Source: Oscillospiraceae bacterium (GTDB lineage Bacteria; Bacillota; Clostridia; Oscillospirales; Oscillospiraceae). Taken from it: a DNA stretch of 39,545 nt. The position numbers and the translations under genes were made by a program. This document shows positions 25,837 to 33,288 of this stretch, piece after piece. Position 1 is the stretch's first letter; every line of letters starts with the position of its first letter. The notes under the pieces were generated by a model. The model searched no databases and had not been told where the DNA came from. It saw only the letters and a program-made list of their open reading frames with translations. Location: assembly GCA_017527825.1 (NCBI GenBank), contig JAFXPO010000038.1, forward strand, positions 1 through 39,545, given 5' to 3'.

Positions 25837-26562
25837 GTGAATGATCTGGAACAGAATGTGATGAAGGCGAAGGAGGACGAGAACGCGCTTGCCGACCTCA
25901 TTGAGGCAAACCGCGCGTTCATCCTGCGCTGCGCGGCGGAGACGACGCACCGCTACATCACCGACAGCGACGACGAGTGGAGCATCGCGCTTCTCGCCTT
26001 CTCCGAGGCGGTGCGCGACTTTGAGGGCGGCAAAGGCTCCTTCCACGGGCTTGCCGCTATCGTCATCAAGCGGCGGATTCTGGACTATCTCCGCTCCCAG
26101 TCCCGTTATGACGAGCTGTCCGTCACGCCGGACGCCTTCGACGGCTCGCTGGACGACGACACGGCGGGCGGCGTGGAGTTGGCGGTGCAGCGCCGCATGG
26201 GCGAGGAGGCGGCGGACGCCGCCGACGACACCGCGGAACGCGCCCGCGCCGAGATCGCGGAGATGCAGGAGATTCTGCACGGCTACGGGTTCTCGTTCTT
26301 CGACCTCGCGGAGTCGTCCCCCAAGGCGGACAAGACCAAGCGCAGCTGCGGCGTCGCGATCCGCACGCTGATCGCGAGCGTGGTGCTGCTGGCGAAGATG
26401 CGCCTCGCGCACCTGCTGCCCATCAAGGACCTGAGCGCCGAGAGCGGCGTGGTGCGCAAGATTCTGGAGCGCCACCGCAAATACATCATCGCGGGCGCGG
26501 AGATTCTGGACGGCGATTTTCCCATTCTCGCGGGCTATCTGTCCTATGTGAAGGAGGCGTAA
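25837..26562 (+). CDS. sigI: RNA polymerase sigma factor SigI
   Basis: This encodes 241 residues from a GTG with AAAGGGG eight bases upstream; B. subtilis SigI has 251. The region-2 helix has LIEANRAFILRCAAETTHRY and the conserved SDDEWSIALLAFSEAVRDFE, then IVIKRRILDYLRSQSRYDE. The SigI-specific C-terminal domain has FDLAESSPKADKTK and GVVRKILERHRKYIIAGAEI (DNA-binding helix). SigI factors direct transcription of heat, wall or carbohydrate-sensing regulons and are held by the membrane anti-sigma factor RsgI, encoded three bases downstream. An in-frame ATG at 25753 with GGGAG would add 28 residues that do not resemble the family and that overlie the promoter, so I prefer the GTG. Confidence 0.9.
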   Translation: MNDLEQNVMKAKEDENALADLIEANRAFILRCAAETTHRYITDSDDEWSIALLAFSEAVRDFEGGKGSFHGLAAIVIKRRILDYLRSQSRYDELSVTPDAFDGSLDDDTAGGVELAVQRRMGEEAADAADDTAERARAEIAEMQEILHGYGFSFFDLAESSPKADKTKRSCGVAIRTLIASVVLLAKMRLAHLLPIKDLSAESGVVRKILERHRKYIIAGAEILDGDFPILAGYLSYVKEA

Positions 26563-26565
26563 ACC

Positions 26566-27435
26566 ATGAAGGCAATCATACTGGAAGTAAAGGACGGTTA
26601 CGCCGCCGCGCTGCGCGAGGACGGTCTGGTCGTCAAAACAAAGCAGATGGGCGAGGTCGGCACGACCGTCGAGCTGAACGAAAAAACCGTCGCGTTCCCC
26701 GCGCGGGGCAGACGTGCCGCGCGTACTGCGGTGGCGGCGGCGCTGGCGCTGGCGGTCACCGGCGGCGCGTATACCTACACCAACGTCGCCGAGGCGTCGT
26801 ATGTGACGCTGGACACGGAGGAGACCTCGGTGGAGCTGGCGGTCAACCGCGTGGGGCGCGTGGTGAAGGTGCGGGCGCTGGATGAGGATTCCGCAGCGCT
26901 GGCGCGGGAGCTTTCCGCCAATGTCCGCCGCATGAAGGTGGAGGACGCCGTGGACGAGGCAATGACGCGCATGGACGGCGCGTCCACCGTGGTAGCGGGC
27001 GTCACAGGCGAGAACGAGAAGCGCAGCGCGGACTTGCAGGACGCGGTGGAGCGCGGCATGGAGCGCCGCGAGCGCGGCGACACGGAACTGGTTACGCTGG
27101 AAATCAGCCGCGACGAGCGCCGCGCTGCGGGCGAGCAGGACATGAGCGCGGGCCGCTGGGCGTTTGAGCGCGGCGGCGGACGCTGGCACGGCGAGGAGAC
27201 CGAAGCGCCGCCCGTCGAGTCGGCGAAGGAACAGAAGCAGCCCGAAGCGCGCGGAGGGGACGGTCGCCCCGCGTTTTTGCCGGACGGCGCACAGCCGCCG
27301 CAGGACGGCGCACAGCCGCCGCAGGACGGCATGCAGCCGCCGCGGGACGGCATGCAGCCGCCGCAGGACGGCATGCAGCCGCCGCAGGACGGCGCACAGC
27401 CGCCGCAGGACGGTATGCAGCCGCCGCAGGGATAA
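26566..27435 (+). CDS. rsgI: Anti-sigma-I factor RsgI with Pro/Gln-rich repeat tail
   Basis: This encodes 289 residues. Residues 1-45 are the cytoplasmic RsgI N-terminal domain that binds SigI ([20 protein letters not shown]). One membrane helix spans residues ~52-72. The outer region begins with [20 protein letters not shown], the conserved RsgI segment after the membrane, followed by helical segments. Residues 240-286 are seven DG(A/M)QPPQ units. In cellulolytic clostridia the RsgI tail is a carbohydrate-binding or enzyme domain; here it is low-complexity and probably extends into the wall. AAGGAGG precedes the ATG and the gene follows sigI by three bases, so the pair is one operon. A terminator follows. 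Confidence 0.92.
   Translation: MKAIILEVKDGYAAALREDGLVVKTKQMGEVGTTVELNEKTVAFPARGRRAARTAVAAALALAVTGGAYTYTNVAEASYVTLDTEETSVELAVNRVGRVVKVRALDEDSAALARELSANVRRMKVEDAVDEAMTRMDGASTVVAGVTGENEKRSADLQDAVERGMERRERGDTELVTLEISRDERRAAGEQDMSAGRWAFERGGGRWHGEETEAPPVESAKEQKQPEARGGDGRPAFLPDGAQPPQDGAQPPQDGMQPPRDGMQPPQDGMQPPQDGAQPPQDGMQPPQG
27283..27429 (+). repeat. Seven 21-bp tandem repeats within rsgI
   Basis: The unit GACGGC(GCA/ATG)CAGCCGCCGCAG repeats seven times without interruption and encodes DG(A/M)QPPQ. Units are nearly identical, so slippage could change the copy number while keeping the frame. Confidence 0.93.
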
Positions 27436-27436
27436 G

Positions 27437-27470
27437 AAAAAGGCAACCCGATCGTTCGGGTTGCCTTTTT
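27437..27470. terminator. Bidirectional terminator between rsgI and DUF362 genes
   Basis: AAAAAGGCAACCCGA, loop TCGT, then TCGGGTTGCCTTTTT, with the DUF362 gene ending in the opposite direction at 27482. Confidence 0.92.
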
Positions 27471-27481
27471 GATGCCTGCGA

Positions 27482-28378
27482 TCAGACCTCGATCAGTTCA
27501 TAGTCGCGGGTACCGTAGCCCAGCTCCGCGGCGGCTTCGATGGTGTGAACGCCGTGGCGGGACTCCACGCGCTCAAGGAAGTGCGCCTGACCGGGATCGT
27601 CCTTCGCCGCGTAGACGAGGTCGATGCACGCCTGATCGATGGCAATGGGGTCGAGGGAGGCGAGGATGCCGATGTCCCGCATGCAGGGGTCCTCGGCAAC
27701 GTTGCAGCAGTCGCAGTCCACGGTGAGGTTCTTCATCACGTTGATATAGGCGATCTTGCCGGCGAAGTGTCTGACCACGGTGGACGCGGCGTCCGCCATC
27801 GCCTCCAGGAAGCGATCCTGTTCGGCGTGCTTGTCCCACGCCTCCATGTTGCTGTCCGAGGCGCCGCCGGAGTGGATGCGGGACTTGCCCGCGCGGGACG
27901 CGCAGCCGATGGAGAGCTGCTTGAGCGCGCCGCCGTAGCCGCCCATGGGGTGACCCTTGAAGTGCGCGAGCACCAGCATGGAGTCATAGTTCACAATGTT
28001 CTTGCCGACAAGATTGCTGTGAAGAACCTTGCCGTTTTCAACGTGCCACTCAAGATCGGGACCCTCGGCGTCCATCAGATCGACCTGAAACAGCTTGCTC
28101 CAGCCGTGATACTCGATGAGCTTGCGGTGGGACTCGGTCTGGTCGCGCACGCCGTTGCCGTAGAAATCGCCGTAGGCGGTGTTGCACTCGACGATGGTGC
28201 CGTCCACCGCCTCCACCATCGGACGCCAGAATTCGGGACGAAGGAAGTTCTGGTTGCCCTTTTCGCCGGAGTGCACCTTGACGGCGACCTTGCCGGGCAG
28301 GGAGACGCCGAGCTTGCGATAAAGCTCCACCACCTTTTCGGGGGAGATGTCACGGGAAAAATAGACCTTTGATGCCAT
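27482..28378 (-). CDS. DUF362 domain-containing protein
   Basis: This encodes 298 residues. It has the DUF362 pattern: [20 protein letters not shown] near the N-terminus, [20 protein letters not shown] in the middle, and [20 protein letters not shown] near the end. A Cys cluster, [14 protein letters not shown], may bind metal or an Fe-S centre, but no ferredoxin domain is attached as in longer members. The ATG at 28378 has AAAGGAG upstream. It follows the SLH protease gene by 12 bp on the same strand, so the two are likely co-transcribed. The biochemical role of the family is not established. Confidence 0.88.
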   Translation of the reverse strand: MASKVYFSRDISPEKVVELYRKLGVSLPGKVAVKVHSGEKGNQNFLRPEFWRPMVEAVDGTIVECNTAYGDFYGNGVRDQTESHRKLIEYHGWSKLFQVDLMDAEGPDLEWHVENGKVLHSNLVGKNIVNYDSMLVLAHFKGHPMGGYGGALKQLSIGCASRAGKSRIHSGGASDSNMEAWDKHAEQDRFLEAMADAASTVVRHFAGKIAYINVMKNLTVDCDCCNVAEDPCMRDIGILASLDPIAIDQACIDLVYAAKDDPGQAHFLERVESRHGVHTIEAAAELGYGTRDYELIEV

Positions 28379-28390
28379 AAGAAACTCCTT

Positions 28391-30250
28391 TCAGTATGAT
28401 AAAAGATTTAATGTTTTGAACATGTTGCACAGCGTCGCCGCCGCCTGCTCGCGGGTGACGGGCGCGTGGGGGTCAATAGCGTCCAGCGCCGCGTAGAGCA
28501 TGTTGCCGTCGTACTCCGTCAGGACGCTCGCCTCGACCCGCGCCCAGGGGGCGAGCGCGTCAAAATCCGGGGGAACCGTCCGCTCCCGCGCGTAGTCGTC
28601 GGCGTGGAAGTTGAGGAAGCGAGCGAGCCGCCCCATGACCGCGATGAACTGCTCCTGTGTCAGTGTGCCGTCGGGATTGAAGTACCGGGGGCTGACGCCG
28701 TTCATAAAGCCGAGATAGGTGACGGCGTTGACGCTGCCGCTGTACCAGCGCTCGCCGGTCACATCCGCAAAACGCTCGCTCCCGCTGACGCTGACGTTCA
28801 GCGCCTGCGCCAGCAGCGCGGCAAGCTCCGCGCGCGTCAGCATGGCGTCTGGGCGGAAGTGACCCTTGCCGTCGCCGGCGAGGATGCCGTAGACGCCCAG
28901 TGTGTTGATCTGCGCGGAGCAGGCGCTGTCCGCGAGGTCGGTGAAGCGGCGGTCGACATAGTCGATGCCGAGCCCTTTCGCGGTATCGGCGGGATCGAGA
29001 CGCGAGACCACCTTGCCGCCGGAGACGCGGCTGACCGTCAGGTCGGGCGGCAGGGCGGCGAAGAGCGCGCTGAGCGCGGCGCTGATTTCCCCCGCAGCGG
29101 ACAGATCAACGTAAAAAACATGCCCGTTGAGCGGGAAACTCAGGTATTCGCCGGATTTCGGCGCTTCGGCGCGCAGCAGCGCGGCGACGGCGTCGGCGCA
29201 CGCGTCGTCCACCAGCAGCGTCGGGATGACGCCCAGCCGATCGGTGGTATTGCCGTCGGCGCAGTAGAAGCGGTAGGTGGTGACCTTGAGGGAGTCGCCG
29301 TCAAACAGCTCCGGGTAGCGCGTTTCGTCCAGCACGTTCTGCGCCGTACCCTTGCCGTAGGTGCGCGAGCCGACGACGATGCCCGCCTCCTCGGCGCGGA
29401 CGCCGCCGGAGAAAATCTCCGAGGCACTGGCGGAGGAACCGTCGACCAGCACGATCACGGGCTTGTCGGTCAGCGCGTCCGCGAGATAGGTGGTGTAAAA
29501 CGAGCTGCCGTCGTTGAGCCGGTAGAAGAGCTTGTTGCCGGAGCCGGTGAAAACGCCCAGCGCGCCCACCGCCGCGTCGGCGAGTCCGCCGAGGTTGCCG
29601 CGGAGGTCAACCACCCAGTGCTCGACGTCGCCGTCGTGGGCGGCGACGCCCTCCTCGAAGTACGCGCTCGTCTGGGAGCCGAAGCTGTTGCAGTCAACGG
29701 TGCCGACGCCGTTCGCCACGGTGACGACGGTGTTGTGCAGCGCGACGGAACGGCGCTCGATGCGATAGTCCCGCACGGAGCCGTCCGCGTGGCGGATCGT
29801 GAGGGTGACGAAGGTCCCCTCCTCGCCGATGATGAGGCTGCGGTGCGCCTCGGCGGCGGGAACGCAGCTCACGCCGTCGACGGCGATGATATAGTCGTCG
29901 CCCTGCAATCCGGCGTCCTTCGCGCCGCCGCCGTCCAGCACGGAGGTGATGCGGATGCCGTTCGCCGTGTACTCGATCGCCGCGCCGATGCCGGTCACGG
30001 AGGATTCCTGCTCCACACCGGCGCTGAATTCCTCGTAGTCCACGGCGGTCATGTAATAGGTGTAGGGGTCGCCGACGGCGGAAAACAGCTCGTCCAGCGT
30101 GGATGCCCGGTATGCCGCGTCGGGCAGCGGGTCGACGTAATGGTTCTCCAGCAGCGTCAGCGCCTGCTCGACGCTCAGCGCGCTGACAGGGGTCAGGCAC
30201 AGGGCGAGGGCGCAAAGCGCGGCGCAAAACCGGCGCAATGTGTGCTTCAT
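28391..30250 (-). CDS. S41 C-terminal-processing protease with three SLH domains
   Basis: This encodes 619 residues from the ATG at 30250 with AAGGAG upstream. A signal peptide covers residues 1-25. A PDZ domain (residues ~85-165, GIRITSVLDGGGAKDAGLQG) precedes the S41 core. The catalytic Ser is probably Ser275 in DGSSASASEI and the Lys is Lys300 in GSRTYGKGTAQ, with the 25-residue spacing known from E. coli Prc. After residue ~420 come three SLH domains (INTLGVYGILAGDGKGHFRP; SVNAVTYLGFMNGVSPRYFN; a weaker third). It is therefore a wall-anchored protease that acts outside the membrane and may process surface proteins such as those of region 1; that link is inference. Confidence 0.93.
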   Translation of the reverse strand: MKHTLRRFCAALCALALCLTPVSALSVEQALTLLENHYVDPLPDAAYRASTLDELFSAVGDPYTYYMTAVDYEEFSAGVEQESSVTGIGAAIEYTANGIRITSVLDGGGAKDAGLQGDDYIIAVDGVSCVPAAEAHRSLIIGEEGTFVTLTIRHADGSVRDYRIERRSVALHNTVVTVANGVGTVDCNSFGSQTSAYFEEGVAAHDGDVEHWVVDLRGNLGGLADAAVGALGVFTGSGNKLFYRLNDGSSFYTTYLADALTDKPVIVLVDGSSASASEIFSGGVRAEEAGIVVGSRTYGKGTAQNVLDETRYPELFDGDSLKVTTYRFYCADGNTTDRLGVIPTLLVDDACADAVAALLRAEAPKSGEYLSFPLNGHVFYVDLSAAGEISAALSALFAALPPDLTVSRVSGGKVVSRLDPADTAKGLGIDYVDRRFTDLADSACSAQINTLGVYGILAGDGKGHFRPDAMLTRAELAALLAQALNVSVSGSERFADVTGERWYSGSVNAVTYLGFMNGVSPRYFNPDGTLTQEQFIAVMGRLARFLNFHADDYARERTVPPDFDALAPWARVEASVLTEYDGNMLYAALDAIDPHAPVTREQAAATLCNMFKTLNLLSY

Positions 30251-30289
30251 AGATGATCTCCTTGCAAATGAGTATTCCAACAGCATATC

Positions 30290-30318
30290 ATTATAAAACG
30301 ACTCTTCGCAAAATGCAA
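30290..30318 (-). promoter_or_regulatory. Promoter of the protease-DUF362 operon
   Basis: On the minus strand: -35 TTGCAT (30313-30318), 17 bp, perfect -10 TATAAT (30290-30295). Confidence 0.78.
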
Positions 30319-30327
30319 AGTCAATTG

Positions 30328-30356
30328 TTGTAATTCGCGTTTTTTTGGACTATACT
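30328..30356 (+). promoter_or_regulatory. Promoter of rsmI
   Basis: TTGTAA (30328-30333), 17 bp, TATACT (30351-30356). Its -35 lies only 9 bp from that of the divergent protease promoter, so the polymerases may compete. Confidence 0.75.
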
Positions 30357-30382
30357 GATAAAAAACCTGCGGGGAGGACGCT

Positions 30383-31255
30383 ATGGAAGAGCAAATCGGC
30401 ACGTTATACATCGTCGCGACGCCCATCGGCAATTCACGGGATATGAGCGAGCGCGGGCGGGAGATTCTGGAGACGGTGGATATCATCGCGGCGGAGGACA
30501 CCCGCCGCAGCGTGGTACTGCTCAACAAGCTGGGCATCCGCAACGACCTCTCCGCCAACCACAAGTTCAACGAGCACGGCAAGGCGAAGTGGTTCTTGTC
30601 TCAGCTGCTGGCGGGCAAGAGCATTGCCGTCATCACCGACGCGGGCACGCCCTGCATCTCCGACCCCGGCAACGAACTTATTAAGACCGCCATCGAAAAC
30701 GGCGTCCGCGTGGTGGGCGTCCCCGGTGCCTGCGCCGCAGTCACGGCGCTGTCCATCTCCGGGTTCGATCTCTCCACGTTCTTCTTCTACGGCTTTTTCC
30801 CCCGCGAGAACGCCGACCGCCGCCGCGTGCTGGACTTGATGCGCAGGGGCGACACCAGAACCTACGCGTTTTACGAGTCCCCCAAGCGCATCATGGGCGC
30901 GGTGGAGTTCCTCATCGACGCGGGCGCGGACGTGCAGCTTTGCCTGTGCAACGACATGACCAAGCTCCACGAGATGACCATCCGCGGCACGCCCGCCGAG
31001 GTGCGCGACCAGCTCCTCGCCAAGGGAAATTACGAAAAGGGCGAGTACGCCATGATCGCCGAGGTGCAGGAGGGGTACTTCCTGCGCGAGGTGGAGCACC
31101 TTTGCACGCCGGAGGCGATGCTGGTGGACTGCATGGTGCGAAACGACGTGACCGCGAAGGATGCCATCCGTCTGCTGCTCAAAGACGACAACAACACCTA
31201 CAGCAAAAACGAGCTGTACGCCGCGTCGCTGGCATTGAAAAATCGCTTCGGCTGA
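30383..31255 (+). CDS. rsmI: 16S rRNA (cytidine-1402 2'-O)-methyltransferase RsmI
   Basis: This encodes 290 residues of the tetrapyrrole-methylase-like fold. It methylates the ribose of C1402 in the 16S rRNA decoding centre with SAM. LYIVATPIGNSRDMSERGRE is the N-terminal signature (family form TPIGNLxD), AAEDTRRS and ITDAGTPCISDPGNELI are conserved motifs, and VPGACAAVTALSISGF closes the cofactor site. GGGGAGG lies upstream of the ATG at 30383. Its TGA stop is the loop of the terminator hairpin. Confidence 0.97.
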   Translation: MEEQIGTLYIVATPIGNSRDMSERGREILETVDIIAAEDTRRSVVLLNKLGIRNDLSANHKFNEHGKAKWFLSQLLAGKSIAVITDAGTPCISDPGNELIKTAIENGVRVVGVPGACAAVTALSISGFDLSTFFFYGFFPRENADRRRVLDLMRRGDTRTYAFYESPKRIMGAVEFLIDAGADVQLCLCNDMTKLHEMTIRGTPAEVRDQLLAKGNYEKGEYAMIAEVQEGYFLREVEHLCTPEAMLVDCMVRNDVTAKDAIRLLLKDDNNTYSKNELYAASLALKNRFG

Positions 31256-31268
31256 GCCGAAGCGATTT
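31240..31268. terminator. Bidirectional terminator whose loop is the rsmI stop codon
   Basis: AAATCGCTTCGGC (31240-31252), loop TGA (the rsmI stop codon), GCCGAAGCGATTT. The convergent rnj gene ends at 31271. Confidence 0.92.
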
Positions 31269-31270
31269 TC

Positions 31271-32932
31271 TTATAGTCTGGTGATAACCGGGATCACCAT
31301 GGGGCTGCGCTTGGTGGTCTTGAACAGATAGTTGCTGATCGCGCTCTTGATCGCGCCGCGCAGCTCGCCCATGTCGCGGCTGCGGCGACCGCGCACGCCT
31401 TCGGCGGCGCTCATGGTGATGGTCTTGAGCTGCTCCATCAGCTCCTCGGACTCCTTGACGTAGATGAAGCCGCGGGTGACGATCTCCGGCTCTGAGAGCA
31501 TTTCGCCGTTCTGCGCCGAGATGGGCAGCACCACGACCACCATGCCGTCCTCGGCAAGGTGCTTGCGGTCGCGCAGCACCACCGCGCCCACGTCGCCCAC
31601 GCCGCTGCCGTCGACGAGCACCTCGCCGGCGTTGACCGCGCCGGGCGCGACCTTCATCTGCCGCGCCGTGATCTCAATGCAGTCGCCGTTTTCACAGATG
31701 GCGATGTTCTTGCGCTCCATGCCCATCTTCACCGCGAGGTCCTTGTGGATTTGCAGCATGCGCTGCTCGCCGTGGACGGGGATGAAGTACTTGGGCTTCA
31801 CCAGCGCGTGAATGATCTTCAGCTCCTCCTGGCAGGCGTGACCGGAGACGTGCAGCATGTCCGCGCGGTCATAGATCACTTCCACGCCCTTGCGGAACAG
31901 CTCGTTGATGACGCGGGACACCGTGTTCTCGTTGCCGGGAATGGCGCTCGCCGAGATGATGACCCGGTCGCCGGGACCGACCTCGATCTGCTTGTGCTGG
32001 GAGAACGCCATGCGGTACAGCGCACTCATCTCCTCGCCCTGGGAGCCGGTGGTGACGATCACCTGCTTGTCGAGGGGGAGGGACTTGATCTTGTTGAGGT
32101 CGACCACCGTGTTCTTCGGCAGCTTCATGTAGCCGAGGTCGGTGGCGACCTTGGTGACGTTCTCCATGCTGCGGCCGGAGACCGCGACCTTGCGCCCGCA
32201 CGCCGCCGCGGCGTCGATGACCTGCTGGATGCGGTGGACGTTGGAGGCGAACGTGGTGACGATGATGCGCTGCTTGCACCCGGCAAACAGCCGCTCAAAG
32301 GTCTTGCCCACCATGCTCTCGCTCATGGTGTAGCCGGGGCGCTCGACGTTGGTGGAGTCCGCCAGCAGCGCCAGCACGCCCTCCTTGCCCAGCGCGCCGA
32401 AGCGGGCGAGATCGATGACCTCGCCATCGATGGGCGTGGAGTCGATCTTGAAGTCGCCCGTGTGGACGACGGTGCCAAGCCCCATGTGGATGGCGAACGC
32501 CACGCTGTCCGCGATCGAGTGGTTGACGTGGATGAACTCCACGGAGAATTTGCCCGCTTTGACGGTCATGCCGCTCTCCACCGTGACGATTTTGGTGGAC
32601 TTGAGCAGCCCGTGCTCCTCCAGCTTGAGGCGGATCAGCCCCGCGGTGAGGCGGGTGCAGTAGATGGGCATGTTGACCTGCTTCAAAACATAGGGGATCG
32701 CACCGATGTGGTCCTCGTGCCCATGGGTGATGAACAAGCCGCGGATGCGGTTTTTGTGCTTGACAAGATAGCTGACGTCGGGGATGACGCAGTCAATGCC
32801 GTACATCTCCTCGTCGGGGAACGCCATGCCGCAGTCGACAACGATGATCTCGCCGCCGTACTCATAGACGGTCATGTTCTTGCCGATCTCGTCCAGTCCC
32901 CCCAGGGGGATGATCTTCAATTGTTCAGCCAA
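31271..32932 (-). CDS. rnj: Ribonuclease J
   Basis: This encodes 553 residues, the usual length (B. subtilis RNase J1 has 555). It is a metallo-beta-lactamase/beta-CASP nuclease with endonuclease and 5'-3' exonuclease activity, central to mRNA decay and rRNA maturation. ITHGHEDHIGAIP carries the zinc ligands (His70, His72, Asp74, His75), VVHTGDFKID and LLADSTNVERPG are further conserved motifs, and VTTGSQGEEMSAL and HVSGHACQEEL belong to the beta-CASP and later motifs. The start is a TTG at 32932, nine bases after AGGAGT; no in-frame ATG gives the family N-terminus. A ~200-base leader is likely, with a large hairpin element. Confidence 0.97.
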   Translation of the reverse strand: MAEQLKIIPLGGLDEIGKNMTVYEYGGEIIVVDCGMAFPDEEMYGIDCVIPDVSYLVKHKNRIRGLFITHGHEDHIGAIPYVLKQVNMPIYCTRLTAGLIRLKLEEHGLLKSTKIVTVESGMTVKAGKFSVEFIHVNHSIADSVAFAIHMGLGTVVHTGDFKIDSTPIDGEVIDLARFGALGKEGVLALLADSTNVERPGYTMSESMVGKTFERLFAGCKQRIIVTTFASNVHRIQQVIDAAAACGRKVAVSGRSMENVTKVATDLGYMKLPKNTVVDLNKIKSLPLDKQVIVTTGSQGEEMSALYRMAFSQHKQIEVGPGDRVIISASAIPGNENTVSRVINELFRKGVEVIYDRADMLHVSGHACQEELKIIHALVKPKYFIPVHGEQRMLQIHKDLAVKMGMERKNIAICENGDCIEITARQMKVAPGAVNAGEVLVDGSGVGDVGAVVLRDRKHLAEDGMVVVVLPISAQNGEMLSEPEIVTRGFIYVKESEELMEQLKTITMSAAEGVRGRRSRDMGELRGAIKSAISNYLFKTTKRSPMVIPVITRL

Positions 32933-32972
32933 TGGTATTACACTCCTGTTTTCATAATATAGTTAAGTATCG

Positions 32973-33086
32973 CCGAACAGGAGCTGTGACAGCGCACAAC
33001 AACGCAAGAGACGTCCGAGCTCCGCGCTTCGCCCTGTATCGCGAAGCGCTCTGCACCCTGCGGCGTCCTGTGCCTTCCCTGTTCGG
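32973..33086 (-). other. Candidate structured RNA element upstream of rnj
   Basis: A 9-bp closing stem pairs 32973-32981 with 33078-33086, GCACA (32994) pairs TGTGC (33069), and a perfect 9-bp apical stem pairs 33024-33032 with 33041-33049 around an 8-base loop. A further 7-bp helix (33003-33009 with 33056-33062) forms only on the minus strand, where its two A-C mismatches become G-U pairs. That favours a leader of the rnj mRNA over a plus-strand RNA. It does not match a known RNA that I can recognise. Confidence 0.5.
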
Positions 33087-33145
33087 TTGTTTTATATGTA
33101 ACCCCGCGGCGTCACACCCGCGCGGTCAAATATCATCATCTATAT

Positions 33146-33174
33146 AGTATATCACAAAAAACGGAAAAAGTACA
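33146..33174 (-). promoter_or_regulatory. Possible rnj promoter
   Basis: On the minus strand: TGTACT (33169-33174), 17 bp, TATACT (33146-33151). It would give a leader of about 200 bases that includes the hairpin element. Confidence 0.45.
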
Positions 33175-33179
33175 CAACT

Positions 33180-33197
33180 TTTCTGAAATTTCAGAAA
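33180..33197. promoter_or_regulatory. Perfect 18-bp palindrome between divergent promoters
   Basis: TTTCTGAAATTTCAGAAA is its own reverse complement. It lies between the rnj -35 and the gdpP -35, and a further half-like AAGTTTTCTG occurs at 33203-33212. It suits a dimeric regulator of both genes. Confidence 0.55.
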
Positions 33198-33212
33198 TGA
33201 ACAAGTTTTCTG

Positions 33213-33242
33213 TTGTAAGGAGACGACGGCTTGTGCTATAAT
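33213..33242 (+). promoter_or_regulatory. Promoter of the gdpP operon
   Basis: TTGTAA (33213-33218), 18 bp, perfect TATAAT (33237-33242). The start point near 33249 excludes the TTG at 33253 as a normal start and supports the GTG at 33289. Confidence 0.75.
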
Positions 33243-33288
33243 ACCTTATCTATTGGCAAAAATCCTTCCCGAAAAGGGGGCAGACCCT

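Noticed and set aside
32973..33086. 6S RNA or signal-recognition-particle RNA on the plus strand
   Set aside because: At about 115 bases it is short for 6S RNA, the conserved SRP apical motif is absent, and wobble pairing favours the minus strand. I kept it as an unnamed leader element.
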